From Thermus caldilimi (GTDB lineage Bacteria > Deinococcota > Deinococci > Deinococcales > Thermaceae), in NCBI RefSeq assembly GCF_004684245.1, contig NZ_CP038452.1, forward strand, positions 1,536,796-1,600,795: DNA of 64,000 bases, given 5' to 3'. The position numbers and the translations under genes are program-made. The notes below the pieces were generated by a model that had not been told where the DNA came from, did no database searches, and was given only the letters and a program-made list of their open reading frames with translations. This document shows positions 1 to 8,723 of this stretch, one piece after another. The stretch's first letter is position 1, and each line of letters opens with the position of its first letter.

Positions 1-186
1 GGCGGCATAGGAGAGCTTGGTCAGGGGCAACCTCCCCTCCAAAGCCCAGCGGTTTAGGGTTTCCACGTCCTCCAAAACCGCCTCCACCGGAAGGGGGCTT
101 TCCACAAGGCCATGGGTCAGGGCGTAGAAGATGAAGGTGTCGTTGGGGCAGGGGGAGTAGCCCAGCTTCAGAACCGGCGCCTCCAT
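1..186 (-). CDS. mqnD: 1,4-dihydroxy-6-naphthoate synthase MqnD, 5' part
   Basis: Only the first 62 residues lie in the window; the gene runs off the left edge. MqnD splits cyclic dehypoxanthine futalosine to 1,4-dihydroxy-6-naphthoate in the futalosine route to menaquinone. The N-terminal motif GYSPCPNDTF (residues 9-18) is the family signature of this periplasmic-binding-protein-like enzyme. The ATG at 186 lies 5 nt after the TAG (192-194) that would end the upstream gene once its frameshift is repaired, so the two look co-transcribed. The identification is firm; the rest of the protein is not visible. Confidence 0.92.
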   Translation of the reverse strand, partial: MEAPVLKLGYSPCPNDTFIFYALTHGLVESPLPVEAVLEDVETLNRWALEGRLPLTKLSYAA

Positions 187-250
187 GAACCCTACTGTAC
201 CCCCTTGAGGGCCCGTTTGAAGAGCTCGGGGGCGAAGGCCTTGAGGGCCC

Positions 251-3034
251 TTAAAAACCCCGTGGCCCCCGGGCCCGCCCCGGGATCACATAGACCGGAA
301 CCCCGAGGCGCTCCGCCTCGAGGCGCACGGGCTCGGAGAAGTCATGGCCCACATAGCTGGAAACCACCATGAGGCCATGGGCCTTCTCCAGGCGGTTCTG
401 GATCCGCCTTAGGGCCTCCTTGCCCACCCCGACGGTGTCCGCGTCAAACCAGTCCACCTTGAGGCCCCGGGCCTCGAGGAGGGGAACCAGCCGGCTCCTG
501 AGCTGGGTGTGCCCGCCCACCACCAAAAGGTGCTCCCCGTGGAACTGGGGCAGGCCTTCCTGCAGGAGCTCCTCCTTGGTCTCGGGCAGGGCCTTTGGGC
601 TTTCCCCCAAGGCCTCCAGGCCCCGGCTCACCGCCTTAAGCTCCTCTAGGTAAAGGAAAAGGCTCTCGTCGTGAGGCCTTAGGAAGAGGAGGTTTCTTAA
701 GACCTCCCGGGAAAGGTCCAGGTCCTTTTCCCGGTAGAGGGCTACCTCCAAGGCCTTTTGCCAGTGCTCCGCCGCCTTCCGCCAATTCCCCCGGCCTTCG
801 TAGTGTTCCGCCAGGTCAAAGAGCACCTCCAGGGCTTGGGGATCGGTCCTCAGCTCCTCCAGCAAAAGCCGCTCCACCTCCTCCCCCCGCCCCTCGGCAT
901 ACAGGGCGGCCAAGTACTGCCCCCGCACCTCCGAGGCCTCGGGGCTTTCCCGGAAACCACGGGAAAGCCGGTAGGCCAGGGCCAGAAGCTCCAGGGGGGG
1001 CTTTGGCGTGCGGCCCAGGGCCTGGTAGAGAAGGCTAAAAGCCGCCCAGGGACCCTCCAGCCTCTCCAGAAGGGCAAGGAGCCCCATGAGGTCCTCCTCG
1101 GCCACCTCGGAAAGCCCGGCATCCCGGGCCCGGGAGAGAAGCTCCCTGGCCAAGACCTCCTCTCCCCCCTTCAGGGCCTCCTGGGCCAGCTGGAAAAGGT
1201 AGGGGGCAGGGTAGGCCCTTAAGGCATGGGCCCGCTTGTGGTCCCCCAGGATCTCCTTAAGGGGCCGCCTGAGAGCCCACTTCACCTGGGCCAGGTGGTG
1301 GTAGGCCAGGCCCGCCACCTCCCCTGTTCCCCGCTCCGCCGCCCGCTCCAAAAGGCGCAGGGCCTCCAGGTGGCGCCCCTCCCGTTCCCGGAGCATCCCG
1401 AGAAGCAGCAAGGCCTCAGGGATCTCCGCCCGGGCCAAGGCCTCGGTGAGGTAGGGCTCCACGGACTTGATGTCGTCCAAGGGCCGCACCTCCAAGGGGG
1501 AACTCACCCTTAGGGCCACCAGGGCAAGCCCCAAAAAGCCCTCGGCCTCGTCCAGATCCGCAAGCCTCCTGGCATACCGCTCCGCCCGGGCAAAAAGCCC
1601 CTGGATCAGGGCCGCCTTCAGGCCAAGCCGGAGCATCTCCCGGGTCAGTAGGGTTGGGGAAAGGTCCTCCACAAACTCCGCCCGGCGGCTTACCTCCGCC
1701 CACTCCCCCTCCCGGGCGAAGCGGCGCATGCGCTCGGTGATCCGTTCCAGGGCCTCCCGCACGTACCCTTCCGCCTCGGGGAGACCCGATTCCACAAACT
1801 GCCTAAGGGCGTCCGCATACCGCCCCAGGCTCAGGTAGACCCGGCCCAGGTAGATGCGGTACCTTCCTCCCCTCCCGGCCAGGGCCTCGAGGCGGGGCCT
1901 GGCCCGCTCGTATTCCCCAAGCTCCACCAGCACCATGGCCCTTAGGTCCTCCGCCTCCTCGGAAAGGGCCCGCTTTAGGACCTCCTCCGCCTCGGCATAG
2001 CGGGAAAGGGCGAAAAGGGCCCGCCCCCTCAGGCAGGCCGCCTCCCCTTCCACCCCCTCGGGCAGCTGGGCCAGCACCTCCGCATACCGCCCTGCGGCCA
2101 GAAGCTCCCGCACCTCGGAAAGATCCTGCCGAACCAGAACGGGAACCCGCAGGGGCGCCTCCTCGAGGTCCAAGGAAGCTCCCTCGTCCACTGCCTGGGA
2201 CCAGGCCCCCTCCTTAACCTCCAGCGCCTCGGGCCTTCTCGCCAGCACCAAAAAGTACTCTCCCTCCCCCACCCGCTCCACCTGGTCAAACCCCAGGTGC
2301 TTTAGCCCTTCCTCCACCCCTTCGGGGCTTTTGCCCAGGAAGGGTCCGTGGCCGTAGATCAAAAGCCCACCCGGCTTCAAAAGCCGGGCCAAAAGGGGAA
2401 GGCGATCAAAGAAACCGAAGCGCTTCCAGAAGGAAGGGGCCTCGAGGCGGCTTTCCAACTCCTGGTCCACAAAGCCCTCGGGGAACACGGAAAGGAGAAG
2501 TAGGGTGTCAAAGGGAGGAAGCTCCGCCTCCTCCGCCCAGCCTAGATGCCAGGCCACCTCGGGCACCCGCTTTTTCCCAAGCTCCACTACCTCCTCCACC
2601 CCGTCCAGGGCGGAAAACGAAAGCTCAGGCCGCCTCCCCTGCAAATACCCCACCAAGGCCCCGGTGAAGGCCCCCACCTCCAAAACCCGCCCCTCTAAGC
2701 GGGAAGGCACCTCCCGGGCGTAGAACTCCAAGAAGGGCAGGTGCATGCCGTAGACCAGGGCCTCCCCCTTGGGCACCTTGAGGATCTCCTGGTAGAAACT
2801 TCGCACCGCCTCCTTGCCGCCCCCCGAAAGGTAGGCCCGCCAGGCCTTGAGGACGGGTTCCCGCTTGGCGGGGCTTCCCACCCGCTTGGCCAGCTCGGCC
2901 TCAAAACGCCCCGGGGATACCGGCCCCAAGACGCCGAAACGCTCATTCAGGTAAAGCCTTAGCTCGTCGGGCATTTGCCGGAAGTTTACCAAAAGGATGG
3001 GGGGGTGGTCCAGCAGAAACCCCCGCCCGGGCAT
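251..3034 (-). CDS. Methyltransferase-TPR-DUF2325 multidomain protein (frameshifted near 3' end)
   Basis: As read the protein has 927 residues from the ATG at 3034. Residues about 110-240 hold a class I SAM methyltransferase-like fold (glycine motif EVGAFTG, 119-125). A long alpha-helical tetratricopeptide region follows to about residue 830. The C-terminus (GGH near residue 840, then VIPG) resembles DUF2325. The present stop at 251-253 comes from a shift: adding one G to the run at 278-281 gives an alternative tail ending in GFLRALKAFAPELFKRAL and a stop at 192, which completes the DUF2325 pattern and lands 5 nt before mqnD. The ATG at 2974 is an alternative start. The gene follows the deoxyhypusine-synthase-like gene by 28 nt. 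Function is unknown; a scaffold that also modifies something by methylation is inference. Confidence 0.75.
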   Translation of the reverse strand: MPGRGFLLDHPPILLVNFRQMPDELRLYLNERFGVLGPVSPGRFEAELAKRVGSPAKREPVLKAWRAYLSGGGKEAVRSFYQEILKVPKGEALVYGMHLPFLEFYAREVPSRLEGRVLEVGAFTGALVGYLQGRRPELSFSALDGVEEVVELGKKRVPEVAWHLGWAEEAELPPFDTLLLLSVFPEGFVDQELESRLEAPSFWKRFGFFDRLPLLARLLKPGGLLIYGHGPFLGKSPEGVEEGLKHLGFDQVERVGEGEYFLVLARRPEALEVKEGAWSQAVDEGASLDLEEAPLRVPVLVRQDLSEVRELLAAGRYAEVLAQLPEGVEGEAACLRGRALFALSRYAEAEEVLKRALSEEAEDLRAMVLVELGEYERARPRLEALAGRGGRYRIYLGRVYLSLGRYADALRQFVESGLPEAEGYVREALERITERMRRFAREGEWAEVSRRAEFVEDLSPTLLTREMLRLGLKAALIQGLFARAERYARRLADLDEAEGFLGLALVALRVSSPLEVRPLDDIKSVEPYLTEALARAEIPEALLLLGMLREREGRHLEALRLLERAAERGTGEVAGLAYHHLAQVKWALRRPLKEILGDHKRAHALRAYPAPYLFQLAQEALKGGEEVLARELLSRARDAGLSEVAEEDLMGLLALLERLEGPWAAFSLLYQALGRTPKPPLELLALAYRLSRGFRESPEASEVRGQYLAALYAEGRGEEVERLLLEELRTDPQALEVLFDLAEHYEGRGNWRKAAEHWQKALEVALYREKDLDLSREVLRNLLFLRPHDESLFLYLEELKAVSRGLEALGESPKALPETKEELLQEGLPQFHGEHLLVVGGHTQLRSRLVPLLEARGLKVDWFDADTVGVGKEALRRIQNRLEKAHGLMVVSSYVGHDFSEPVRLEAERLGVPVYVIPGRARGPRGF
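266..281 (-). other. Probable -1 frameshift site in the DUF2325 gene
   Basis: On the coding strand this stretch holds a GGGG run (278-281) and a GGGGG run (266-270). One extra G in the first run joins the upstream frame to an open frame of about 25 further codons ending at 192. The interval 192-3034 is 2843 nt, one short of a multiple of three. Confidence 0.7.
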
Positions 3035-3062
3035 AACCCCAAGCGGGGGGAACCCCAGCAGG

Positions 3063-4085
3063 CTAAGCGGGAACCTCCTGGGCGAAGAGGTCGGCGTAGC
3101 GCCGCTTGGCCCGCATGGGGGCCCGGTGCCACACGTAGGAGGCCAGGAGGGGAAAGGCCAAGGTGGCCTCGGCAAAGACCATCTGGGAAAGGGCGGCGTC
3201 CACCTTGCCCCAGCTTTGGGCCTCGGAGAGGGTGGAGCCGGAAAGCCCCCCGTCCCGCTCGTCGGCCACGGTGATCTGGATGGCGTACTTGTGCATTTCC
3301 ACCGAGTGGCCCAGCACCTCCGCGGCCACCACGATGTCCTGGGCGAAGTTCTTGGGCACCCCGCCCCCCAGCATCACCAGGCCCGTGGTGCCCGCCTTGA
3401 GCTTGATCTCCGTGAGCTCGCGGAAGTCGGCCACGGAGTCGATGGTGACGTGGGCCTTGGGGTTTTTCACCTGGTGGTAGACCAGGCCGAAGCCCGCGGA
3501 GGAGTCGGAGAAAGCGGGGACGAAGATGGGCACCCCCTCCTCGTAGGCCACCCGGACGATGCTCCTCTCCCCCAGGCCCCTTTCCGCCAGGTAGCGGCCC
3601 ATGTGCCAGATGAACTCCCGGCTGGAGTAGGGCCTAGGCTCCAGGGCATCGGCGATCTCGGCAATGGTGTAGTCGGTGTGGCGGAGCTCCTCCTCGTCGA
3701 TGTAGGTGTCGTAGATGCGGTCAATCCAAAGACGGCGCAGGGTCTCGTCGTCGGCCTTGGGGTCCCCTTGGTAGTGGCGGTGGCCCAGGGCCTCGAAGAA
3801 GTCCTGGTCCACGATGTTGGCTCCGGTGGCCACGATAACGTCCACCAGGCCCTTCCTGATGAGGTCGTGGACGATGAGGCCCTGCCCGGCGGACACCAGG
3901 CTCCCCGCCAGGGTGAGGATGACGGCGGCGTCGTCCTCCAGCATGCGGAGGTAGATCTCCGCCGCCCGGTAAAGGTTCCGGGCCTGGAAGGCGGTCTTGC
4001 CCATGGCCTCGAGGACGGGCCCGGCGTCGAAGGCCTTGATGTCGATGGGGACCACGGGCGTAGAGAGGAGTTCCTTCTTCTCCAT
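3063..4085 (-). CDS. Deoxyhypusine synthase family protein
   Basis: This 340-residue protein belongs to the deoxyhypusine/homospermidine synthase family, NAD-dependent enzymes that transfer the aminobutyl group of spermidine. Visible are LGGGVPKN (239-246) and SWGK (291-294); Lys294 matches the catalytic lysine that forms the enzyme-imine in eukaryotic DHS. Bacteria lack eIF5A, so the acceptor is probably a polyamine or an unknown protein. The ATG at 4085 starts the conserved region after 7 variable residues; an upstream in-frame extension is proline/arginine-rich and rejected. It is followed 28 nt later by the methyltransferase-TPR gene. The family is firm, the substrate open. Confidence 0.88.
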   Translation of the reverse strand: MEKKELLSTPVVPIDIKAFDAGPVLEAMGKTAFQARNLYRAAEIYLRMLEDDAAVILTLAGSLVSAGQGLIVHDLIRKGLVDVIVATGANIVDQDFFEALGHRHYQGDPKADDETLRRLWIDRIYDTYIDEEELRHTDYTIAEIADALEPRPYSSREFIWHMGRYLAERGLGERSIVRVAYEEGVPIFVPAFSDSSAGFGLVYHQVKNPKAHVTIDSVADFRELTEIKLKAGTTGLVMLGGGVPKNFAQDIVVAAEVLGHSVEMHKYAIQITVADERDGGLSGSTLSEAQSWGKVDAALSQMVFAEATLAFPLLASYVWHRAPMRAKRRYADLFAQEVPA

Positions 4086-4147
4086 CCTGCTCCTTTCTAC
4101 GCGGGGTGGGCGTCGGGCGGCTCCCCCCCTTTGGCGCCCCCTGCCTT

Positions 4148-4369
4148 TTAGGGCAGGACTTCCAGTATACCACCCCCGGCGATGGGGGGGTAGACCTCGA
4201 GGGGGCCTTCCACGGGCTCGTCCAGGCCCACCGCCCGCTCCCCCGCCGCCAAAAGCCAAACCTCCTCCAGGGGAATGCCCAGCTTCTCCAAGGCTTCCTT
4301 GGGGGTCTTGGCCTCCACCTCGAGGGCCTCCCCAAACCGCCTAAGGTCCCCGTGAAGAACCACCTTCAT
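4148..4369 (-). CDS. MoaD/ThiS-like beta-grasp protein with C-terminal tail
   Basis: A 73-residue protein with the MoaD/ThiS/Mut7-C ubiquitin-like pattern: short beta strands, VWLLAAGERAVGLDEPV, then VYPPIAGG (59-66). Sulfur-carrier members of the family end directly in Gly-Gly, which is adenylated and thiocarboxylated. Here the GG is followed by seven residues (GILEVLP), so either processing is needed or the protein is not a sulfur carrier. Adding or removing one base does not give an immediate stop after GG, so the tail is not an obvious frameshift. The start ATG is at 4369; an upstream in-frame extension is low-complexity and was rejected. It lies 62 nt upstream of the deoxyhypusine-synthase-like gene. 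Confidence 0.72.
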   Translation of the reverse strand: MKVVLHGDLRRFGEALEVEAKTPKEALEKLGIPLEEVWLLAAGERAVGLDEPVEGPLEVYPPIAGGGILEVLP

Positions 4370-4406
4370 CGAATCCTCTCCAAAAACTCCCACACCCCAA
4401 AAACCC

Positions 4407-4628
4407 TTACCCCAGGAAGCACCACCCCCACAAGCGCAGCCGGCGGTAGACCTCCTCCTCCGTAAGGCCCAAGGACCGGACTTCCCGCAAAAGAAGCCGG
4501 ACCTCCTCACAGGGATCTTTGGCTCCGGCCAAGAGCTCTATGAGGTTCCTCCGCCAACGCCGCCCCCAGGCCTTACGGAACTTCTCCAAGGCCTGGGCCA
4601 CATCCTCGGGAAGGGCGACCGTCTTCAT
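4407..4628 (-). CDS. Small uncharacterised protein (73 aa)
   Basis: I do not recognise this protein. It is basic in the first half and leucine-rich later, with a helical look (ALPEDVAQALEKF near the N-terminus, LTEEEVYRRLRLW near the C-terminus). The opening resembles short antitoxin-like proteins, but no toxin partner is adjacent: the next gene downstream is MoaD-like, 37 nt away. The ATG at 4628 lacks a convincing Shine-Dalgarno. It may be a genuine small gene because codon use matches its neighbours. Confidence 0.5.
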   Translation of the reverse strand: MKTVALPEDVAQALEKFRKAWGRRWRRNLIELLAGAKDPCEEVRLLLREVRSLGLTEEEVYRRLRLWGWCFLG

Positions 4629-4673
4629 GCTCTTCAGGGTAGCATGACCCCTCCCGACAAAGGAGCGGTGACC

Positions 4674-5564
4674 TTAATACCCCTCCAAAACCACGTTTCT
4701 AAGGGGCTCACCCTGGAGGTACCGCCCCACCTGCTCCGCCAAAAACCGGGCCGCCCGGCGGTGGAAACCCTGGGAAAACCCGGCCACATGCGGGGTAATG
4801 AGGACTCCAGGGGCCCGCCAAAGAGGATGGTGGGAAGGCAAGGGCTCAGGGTCGGTGACATCCAAGGCCGCCCGAACCTTCCCCTCCCGTAGCGCCTCGA
4901 GGAGGGCTTCTGTGTCCACCACCGGCCCCCGGCCCGCATTCACCAAAAGAGTCCCCGGCTTCATCCAGGAAAGAAACTCCCGGCCCACCAGCCCCCGGGT
5001 TTCAGGGGTAAGGGGGAGGAGGACCACCACGGCATCCGCCTGGGGAAGAAGATGCGGGAGGTCCTGGGGAGTGTAGACCCCAGGGCGGGCGCGCCGGGCC
5101 ACAGGCAACACCTCCACCCCAAAGGCCCTAAGCCTCTCCTCCACGGCTTTCCCGATGGAACCGTAGCCCAATAGCAGCACCTTCTTGCCCTCGAGGTCGG
5201 CCAGCACCCTGGGAGCCCAGCGCCCTTCCCCCTGAGCCTGCAAAAAGGCAGGCAGGTCCTTAAGGAGAGCCAAAAGGCTCGTCACCACCCACTCCGCCAC
5301 GGGCACATCGTGGATGCCCGAGCCATCGCAAAGCACCACCCCCTCGGGCACCAGGGGCAGAATCCAGTCCACCCCGGCGGAAAGGGTCTGGACCACCTTA
5401 ACCTCCACCTGTTCCAACACCCGCCGCACCATTTCCTCCTGGCCGAAAGGGGGCAGGAAGAAGTCCACCGCTTTGGGCCAAGGCTCCTCCAGGTAATGCA
5501 CCTCCACCTCTTCGGGCAAAAGGGCGAAGACCTCTTCCCTAAGCCTTGGGCTCAAGATGCGCAC
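4674..5564 (-). CDS. D-isomer-specific 2-hydroxyacid dehydrogenase
   Basis: A 296-residue NAD(P)-dependent dehydrogenase of the phosphoglycerate/glyoxylate reductase family. It shows the Rossmann motif GYGSIG (133-138), the substrate-binding arginine in NAGRG (Arg212), Glu240 in DPEPLP and the catalytic histidine in TPHVAG (His259). I chose the GTG at 5564, which overlaps the upstream GNAT stop and has GGAAGG 5 nt before it; a second GTG at 5585 would add seven residues. The exact substrate cannot be read from sequence. It is translationally coupled to the acetyltransferase. Confidence 0.85.
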   Translation of the reverse strand: MRILSPRLREEVFALLPEEVEVHYLEEPWPKAVDFFLPPFGQEEMVRRVLEQVEVKVVQTLSAGVDWILPLVPEGVVLCDGSGIHDVPVAEWVVTSLLALLKDLPAFLQAQGEGRWAPRVLADLEGKKVLLLGYGSIGKAVEERLRAFGVEVLPVARRARPGVYTPQDLPHLLPQADAVVVLLPLTPETRGLVGREFLSWMKPGTLLVNAGRGPVVDTEALLEALREGKVRAALDVTDPEPLPSHHPLWRAPGVLITPHVAGFSQGFHRRAARFLAEQVGRYLQGEPLRNVVLEGY

Positions 5565-5565
5565 A

Positions 5566-6087
5566 CTAGCCTTCCGGCTGACCACGGGTCACCTCCATGT
5601 ACACATCTTCCTTTCCCTTAGGCCCCGGGCCCAGGCCCACCTGGCGGAAACCCGCCTTCTCAAAGGCCCGCCTGGCCCTAAGGTTGTGGGCAAAGGTGCG
5701 GAGCTTCACCCGCGTAAGCCCCAAGGGACCGAAGGCATAGGCCAAGGCCGCCCGCACCGCCTCCGTGCCGTAGCCCTGGCCCCAGCGCTCCTTCCTGCCG
5801 ATGAGGATACCCAAGGTGGCCTCCTCGGGGGTGAGGTCGTAAAGCTCCAGGGTGCCCAGATACTCTCCCCTCTCGTCCAGGATGACAAAGGCCAGGCGGT
5901 CCTTGCGGCGCATCTCCGCCTGGACGAAGCGCTTGAAAAGCCAAAAGGGAGAGCGCAAGGGGCTCGAGCCGTTCCACTCCGCCACCTCGGGGTCGCGGAA
6001 GGTTTCGTAAAGCCCCTTCCACTCCTCCTCGGTGAGCCCCGCACTAAAGGGCTTCAGGGTCACGCGGCCATAGCGGGGCCAGTCCAC
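5566..6087 (-). CDS. GNAT family N-acetyltransferase
   Basis: The 173-residue protein has the acetyl-CoA pyrophosphate-binding motif RKERWGQGYGTEA (98-110) and the closing beta-strand pattern FEKAGFRQVG (142-151) of the RimJ/RimL-like GNAT branch. It transfers an acetyl group from acetyl-CoA to an amine; the acceptor is unknown. The start is GTG at 6087, 19 nt after gdhB ends, so it may be read through from gdhAB. Its TAG stop overlaps the dehydrogenase start region. Confidence 0.82.
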   Translation of the reverse strand: MDWPRYGRVTLKPFSAGLTEEEWKGLYETFRDPEVAEWNGSSPLRSPFWLFKRFVQAEMRRKDRLAFVILDERGEYLGTLELYDLTPEEATLGILIGRKERWGQGYGTEAVRAALAYAFGPLGLTRVKLRTFAHNLRARRAFEKAGFRQVGLGPGPKGKEDVYMEVTRGQPEG

Positions 6088-6106
6088 ACGAATAGCCTAA
6101 CGGAGG

Positions 6107-7381
6107 CTAGGGGTAAAGCCCCCTGAGGGCCCGGGCCTCGAGGACCCGGGTAGCCGCCACCACATAGGCCGCCGTGCGCAAGGGAATCTTTTTCTCCTGG
6201 CTCACTTGCCACACCGCCTCGAAGGCGTTCCTAAGGACCCGTTCCAGACGAGCGTTGATCTCTTCCTCCGTCCAGAAGTAGGAGTTGAAGTCCTGCACCC
6301 ACTCGAAGTAGCTCACCGTGACACCCCCGGCGTTGGCGATGACATCGGGCACCACCAGAACCCCCTTCTCCAGGAGAATGTCGTCGGCGGCTGGGGTGGT
6401 GGGGCCGTTGGCCCCCTCGGCAATGATCTTGGCCTGGATGCGCCAGGCGTTCTGCTCGGTGATCTGCTTCTCCAAAGCCGCAGGGATGAGGAACTCTGCG
6501 GGCACGGCCCAGAACTCCGGGTTGGGCAGGGGCTCGGCCTTGGGGTAACCCCGCACCCCCCCGGACTCCACCACGTGCTTGAGAAGGTCATAAGGGTCAA
6601 TCCCCGCCTCGTTGTAAATGGTGCCCGTGTGGTCCTGGACGGCGATGATCCGGGCCCCGTGGTCGTGGAAGATGCGGGCAGCAGCGTTCCCCACGTTGCC
6701 AAAGCCCTGGAGGATGACCCGGCTTCCTTCTATGGGAAGGCCTGTCTTCTCCGCCGCCGCCCTGGCGGTGACGAAGACCCCGCGGCCCGTGGCATCCCGC
6801 CTTCCCAAGGAACCCCCCAGGGCAATAGGCTTCCCCGTCACCACCCCCGGCACCGTGCGGCCCACGTTCATGGAAAAGGTGTCCATCATCCAGGCCATCT
6901 CCCGTTCCCCGGTGTTCACATCGGGAGCAGGGATGTCCCGATCCGGGCCCAAAAGGATCCCGATCTCCGAGGTGTAGCGGCGGGTCAGGCGCTCCAGCTC
7001 CCCCGGGGAAAGCTTCTTGGGGTCCACCCGAATACCCCCCTTGCCGCCCCCATAGGGCAGGCCCACGGCGGCATTCTTAATGGTCATCCAGGCGGCCAGG
7101 GCCATCACCTCGGAAAGGGTCACCTCGGGGTGGTAGCGCACCCCGCCCTTGGCAGGGCCCCGGGCGGTGTTGTGGTGGACCCGGTAGCCCTCAAAATAGG
7201 CCACGGTGCCGTCGTCCAGATGGATGGGCACATCCACGATCAGGACCCGCTTGGGCCTCTTAAGGCTTTCCGCCAAGGGGGCATACCGCCCCAGGTAGGG
7301 AACCACCCGGTCCACCTGCTCGGTGAAGATCTCCCAGGGGCCGCCGTCCTTGCCTAGGTAAGAAAGGGGTTCGCTCTTCAT
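6107..7381 (-). CDS. gdhB: Glutamate dehydrogenase, catalytic subunit GdhB
   Basis: A 424-residue Glu/Leu/Phe/Val dehydrogenase that interconverts glutamate with 2-oxoglutarate and ammonia. All substrate lysines are present: GPAK (Lys78), Lys102, and the catalytic lysine in GGGKGG (Lys114); the catalytic Asp is in APDVNTGE. The nucleotide-binding motif GFGNVG follows. In T. thermophilus the equivalent protein is the catalytic partner of a hetero-oligomer with GdhA, allosterically activated by leucine. It starts at the ATG at 7381, 10 nt after gdhA, in the same operon. Confidence 0.95.
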   Translation of the reverse strand: MKSEPLSYLGKDGGPWEIFTEQVDRVVPYLGRYAPLAESLKRPKRVLIVDVPIHLDDGTVAYFEGYRVHHNTARGPAKGGVRYHPEVTLSEVMALAAWMTIKNAAVGLPYGGGKGGIRVDPKKLSPGELERLTRRYTSEIGILLGPDRDIPAPDVNTGEREMAWMMDTFSMNVGRTVPGVVTGKPIALGGSLGRRDATGRGVFVTARAAAEKTGLPIEGSRVILQGFGNVGNAAARIFHDHGARIIAVQDHTGTIYNEAGIDPYDLLKHVVESGGVRGYPKAEPLPNPEFWAVPAEFLIPAALEKQITEQNAWRIQAKIIAEGANGPTTPAADDILLEKGVLVVPDVIANAGGVTVSYFEWVQDFNSYFWTEEEINARLERVLRNAFEAVWQVSQEKKIPLRTAAYVVAATRVLEARALRGLYP

Positions 7382-7391
7382 ACACGCTCCT

Positions 7392-8651
7392 CTAAGGGTA
7401 AACGCCGCGGAGCCGGGTGGCTTCGTTGACCCGCTCCAGAGCCAGGGCCATGGCCCCGGTACGCAGGTCGGTGGAATGGAACTCGGCCCGATCGCACACC
7501 TCGGCCACCGCCTTGGCCACGCTCTTAGCAAAGCTCTGCCGCACTTCCTCCTCGCTCCAGAAGAACATGTTAAGATCCTGTACCCATTCCAGGTAGCTTG
7601 CCAGAAGCCCCCCGCCCCCCGTGAGGAGGTCCGGCACCACCAAGACGCCCTTACCTAGGAGGTAAGCCTCCCCCTCGAGGGTCAGGCCGAAGTTGGCGGC
7701 CTCCAGCACCACCTTGGCCCGCACCGCCTTGACTGTGTCCCCGTTCAAGGCCCCCTCGAGGGCGGCTAGGACCAGGTAGTCCACATCCAAGGCGAAAAGC
7801 TCCTCCGGGGCAAGGTCGTAGCGGGGAAGCTCCCCTGTGGCCTCGTAATGGCGGAGGGCCTCGGCCACATCCAGCCCTCCCTCTTCGTACATGACCCCCC
7901 GCCCCGTGGACACCGCCACCACCTTCAGGCCCATCCCTTCGGCATGCAAGGCGAAACTGCCCCCCACCTGGCCGAAGCCCTGCACCGCCACCCTGGCCCC
8001 TTCCAGGGGAAGCCCCCGGCGCCCGGCAAGCTCCTTGAGCACCAGGGCCACCCCGAGCCCAGCGGCATCGTCCCGGCCCTCGCTTCCTCCCAGGGCGTGG
8101 GGCTTCCCCGTCACCACCCCCGGCACCGTGGAGCCCACGGTCATGGAGTAGGTGTCCATGATCCAGGCCATCACCTGCTGGTCGGTCCCAAGGTCGGGGC
8201 CCAAGATGTCGGTGTCGGGCCCGATCAGGTTGACCAGCTCAGCGGTGTAACGGCGCACCAGGCGTTCCAGCTCCCTGCGGGAAAGGAGCCTGGGGTCGGC
8301 GGCGATCCCCCCCGCCGCCCCGCCAAAGGGAAGATCGTAAACGGCAGCCTTCAAGGTCATCCAGGCAGCCAGGCCCGCCGTCTGGCCCAGGGTTACCTTG
8401 GGGTGAATCCTCACCCCCCCCTTGGCGGGCCCCCGGGCGATATCGTGCACCACCCGATAGCCCTGGAAAACCCGCACCTTCCCGTCGTCCATGACCACGG
8501 GCAGGGAAACCGTGACCAGGCGCTTGGGGTGAGCCAGGTACTCCACCGTGGTGGGGTGGATCGCCGCCACCCTTAAGGTCTTTGCCAATCGCTCCAGGAA
8601 GGCCTCCCAGAGGCCTGGGTCCTCCGGGGACCTGTATGCGGGAATAGCCAT
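7392..8651 (-). CDS. gdhA: Glutamate dehydrogenase, regulatory subunit GdhA
   Basis: A 419-residue paralogue of GdhB that keeps GPAKGG (75-80) and the Rossmann GFGQVG. The catalytic-lysine motif has changed from GGGKGG to GGAAGG (110-115), so the lysine that acts in catalysis is Ala113. This fits its known role in T. thermophilus as the regulatory, leucine-sensing subunit. It leads the gdhA-gdhB operon, with a GGTGAGG ribosome-binding site and a TATAAT box 16 nt before the ATG. Confidence 0.93.
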   Translation of the reverse strand: MAIPAYRSPEDPGLWEAFLERLAKTLRVAAIHPTTVEYLAHPKRLVTVSLPVVMDDGKVRVFQGYRVVHDIARGPAKGGVRIHPKVTLGQTAGLAAWMTLKAAVYDLPFGGAAGGIAADPRLLSRRELERLVRRYTAELVNLIGPDTDILGPDLGTDQQVMAWIMDTYSMTVGSTVPGVVTGKPHALGGSEGRDDAAGLGVALVLKELAGRRGLPLEGARVAVQGFGQVGGSFALHAEGMGLKVVAVSTGRGVMYEEGGLDVAEALRHYEATGELPRYDLAPEELFALDVDYLVLAALEGALNGDTVKAVRAKVVLEAANFGLTLEGEAYLLGKGVLVVPDLLTGGGGLLASYLEWVQDLNMFFWSEEEVRQSFAKSVAKAVAEVCDRAEFHSTDLRTGAMALALERVNEATRLRGVYP

Positions 8652-8667
8652 AGCCTCACCGGAGGGG

Positions 8668-8673
8668 ATTATA
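8668..8673 (-). promoter_or_regulatory. -10 box of gdhA promoter (TATAAT)
   Basis: A consensus TATAAT reads on the minus strand 16 nt before the gdhA ATG. A matching -35 at 17 nt is not evident. The transcript leader would be about 10 nt, just enough for the Shine-Dalgarno. Confidence 0.6.
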
Positions 8674-8723
8674 CCCCGCTCGGGGAGGGACGGCTGCCCC
8701 ACCCGGCTCCAGGTGGCAAGAAG

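Noticed and set aside
2997-4151. A 384-codon plus-strand open frame opposite the deoxyhypusine-synthase-like gene
   Set aside because: It is a Gly/His/Val-rich shadow of a well-conserved gene on the other strand, common in GC-rich genomes.
4148-4190. A frameshift to explain the tail of the MoaD-like protein
   Set aside because: Neither adding nor removing one base in the G/C runs produces a stop right after Gly-Gly.
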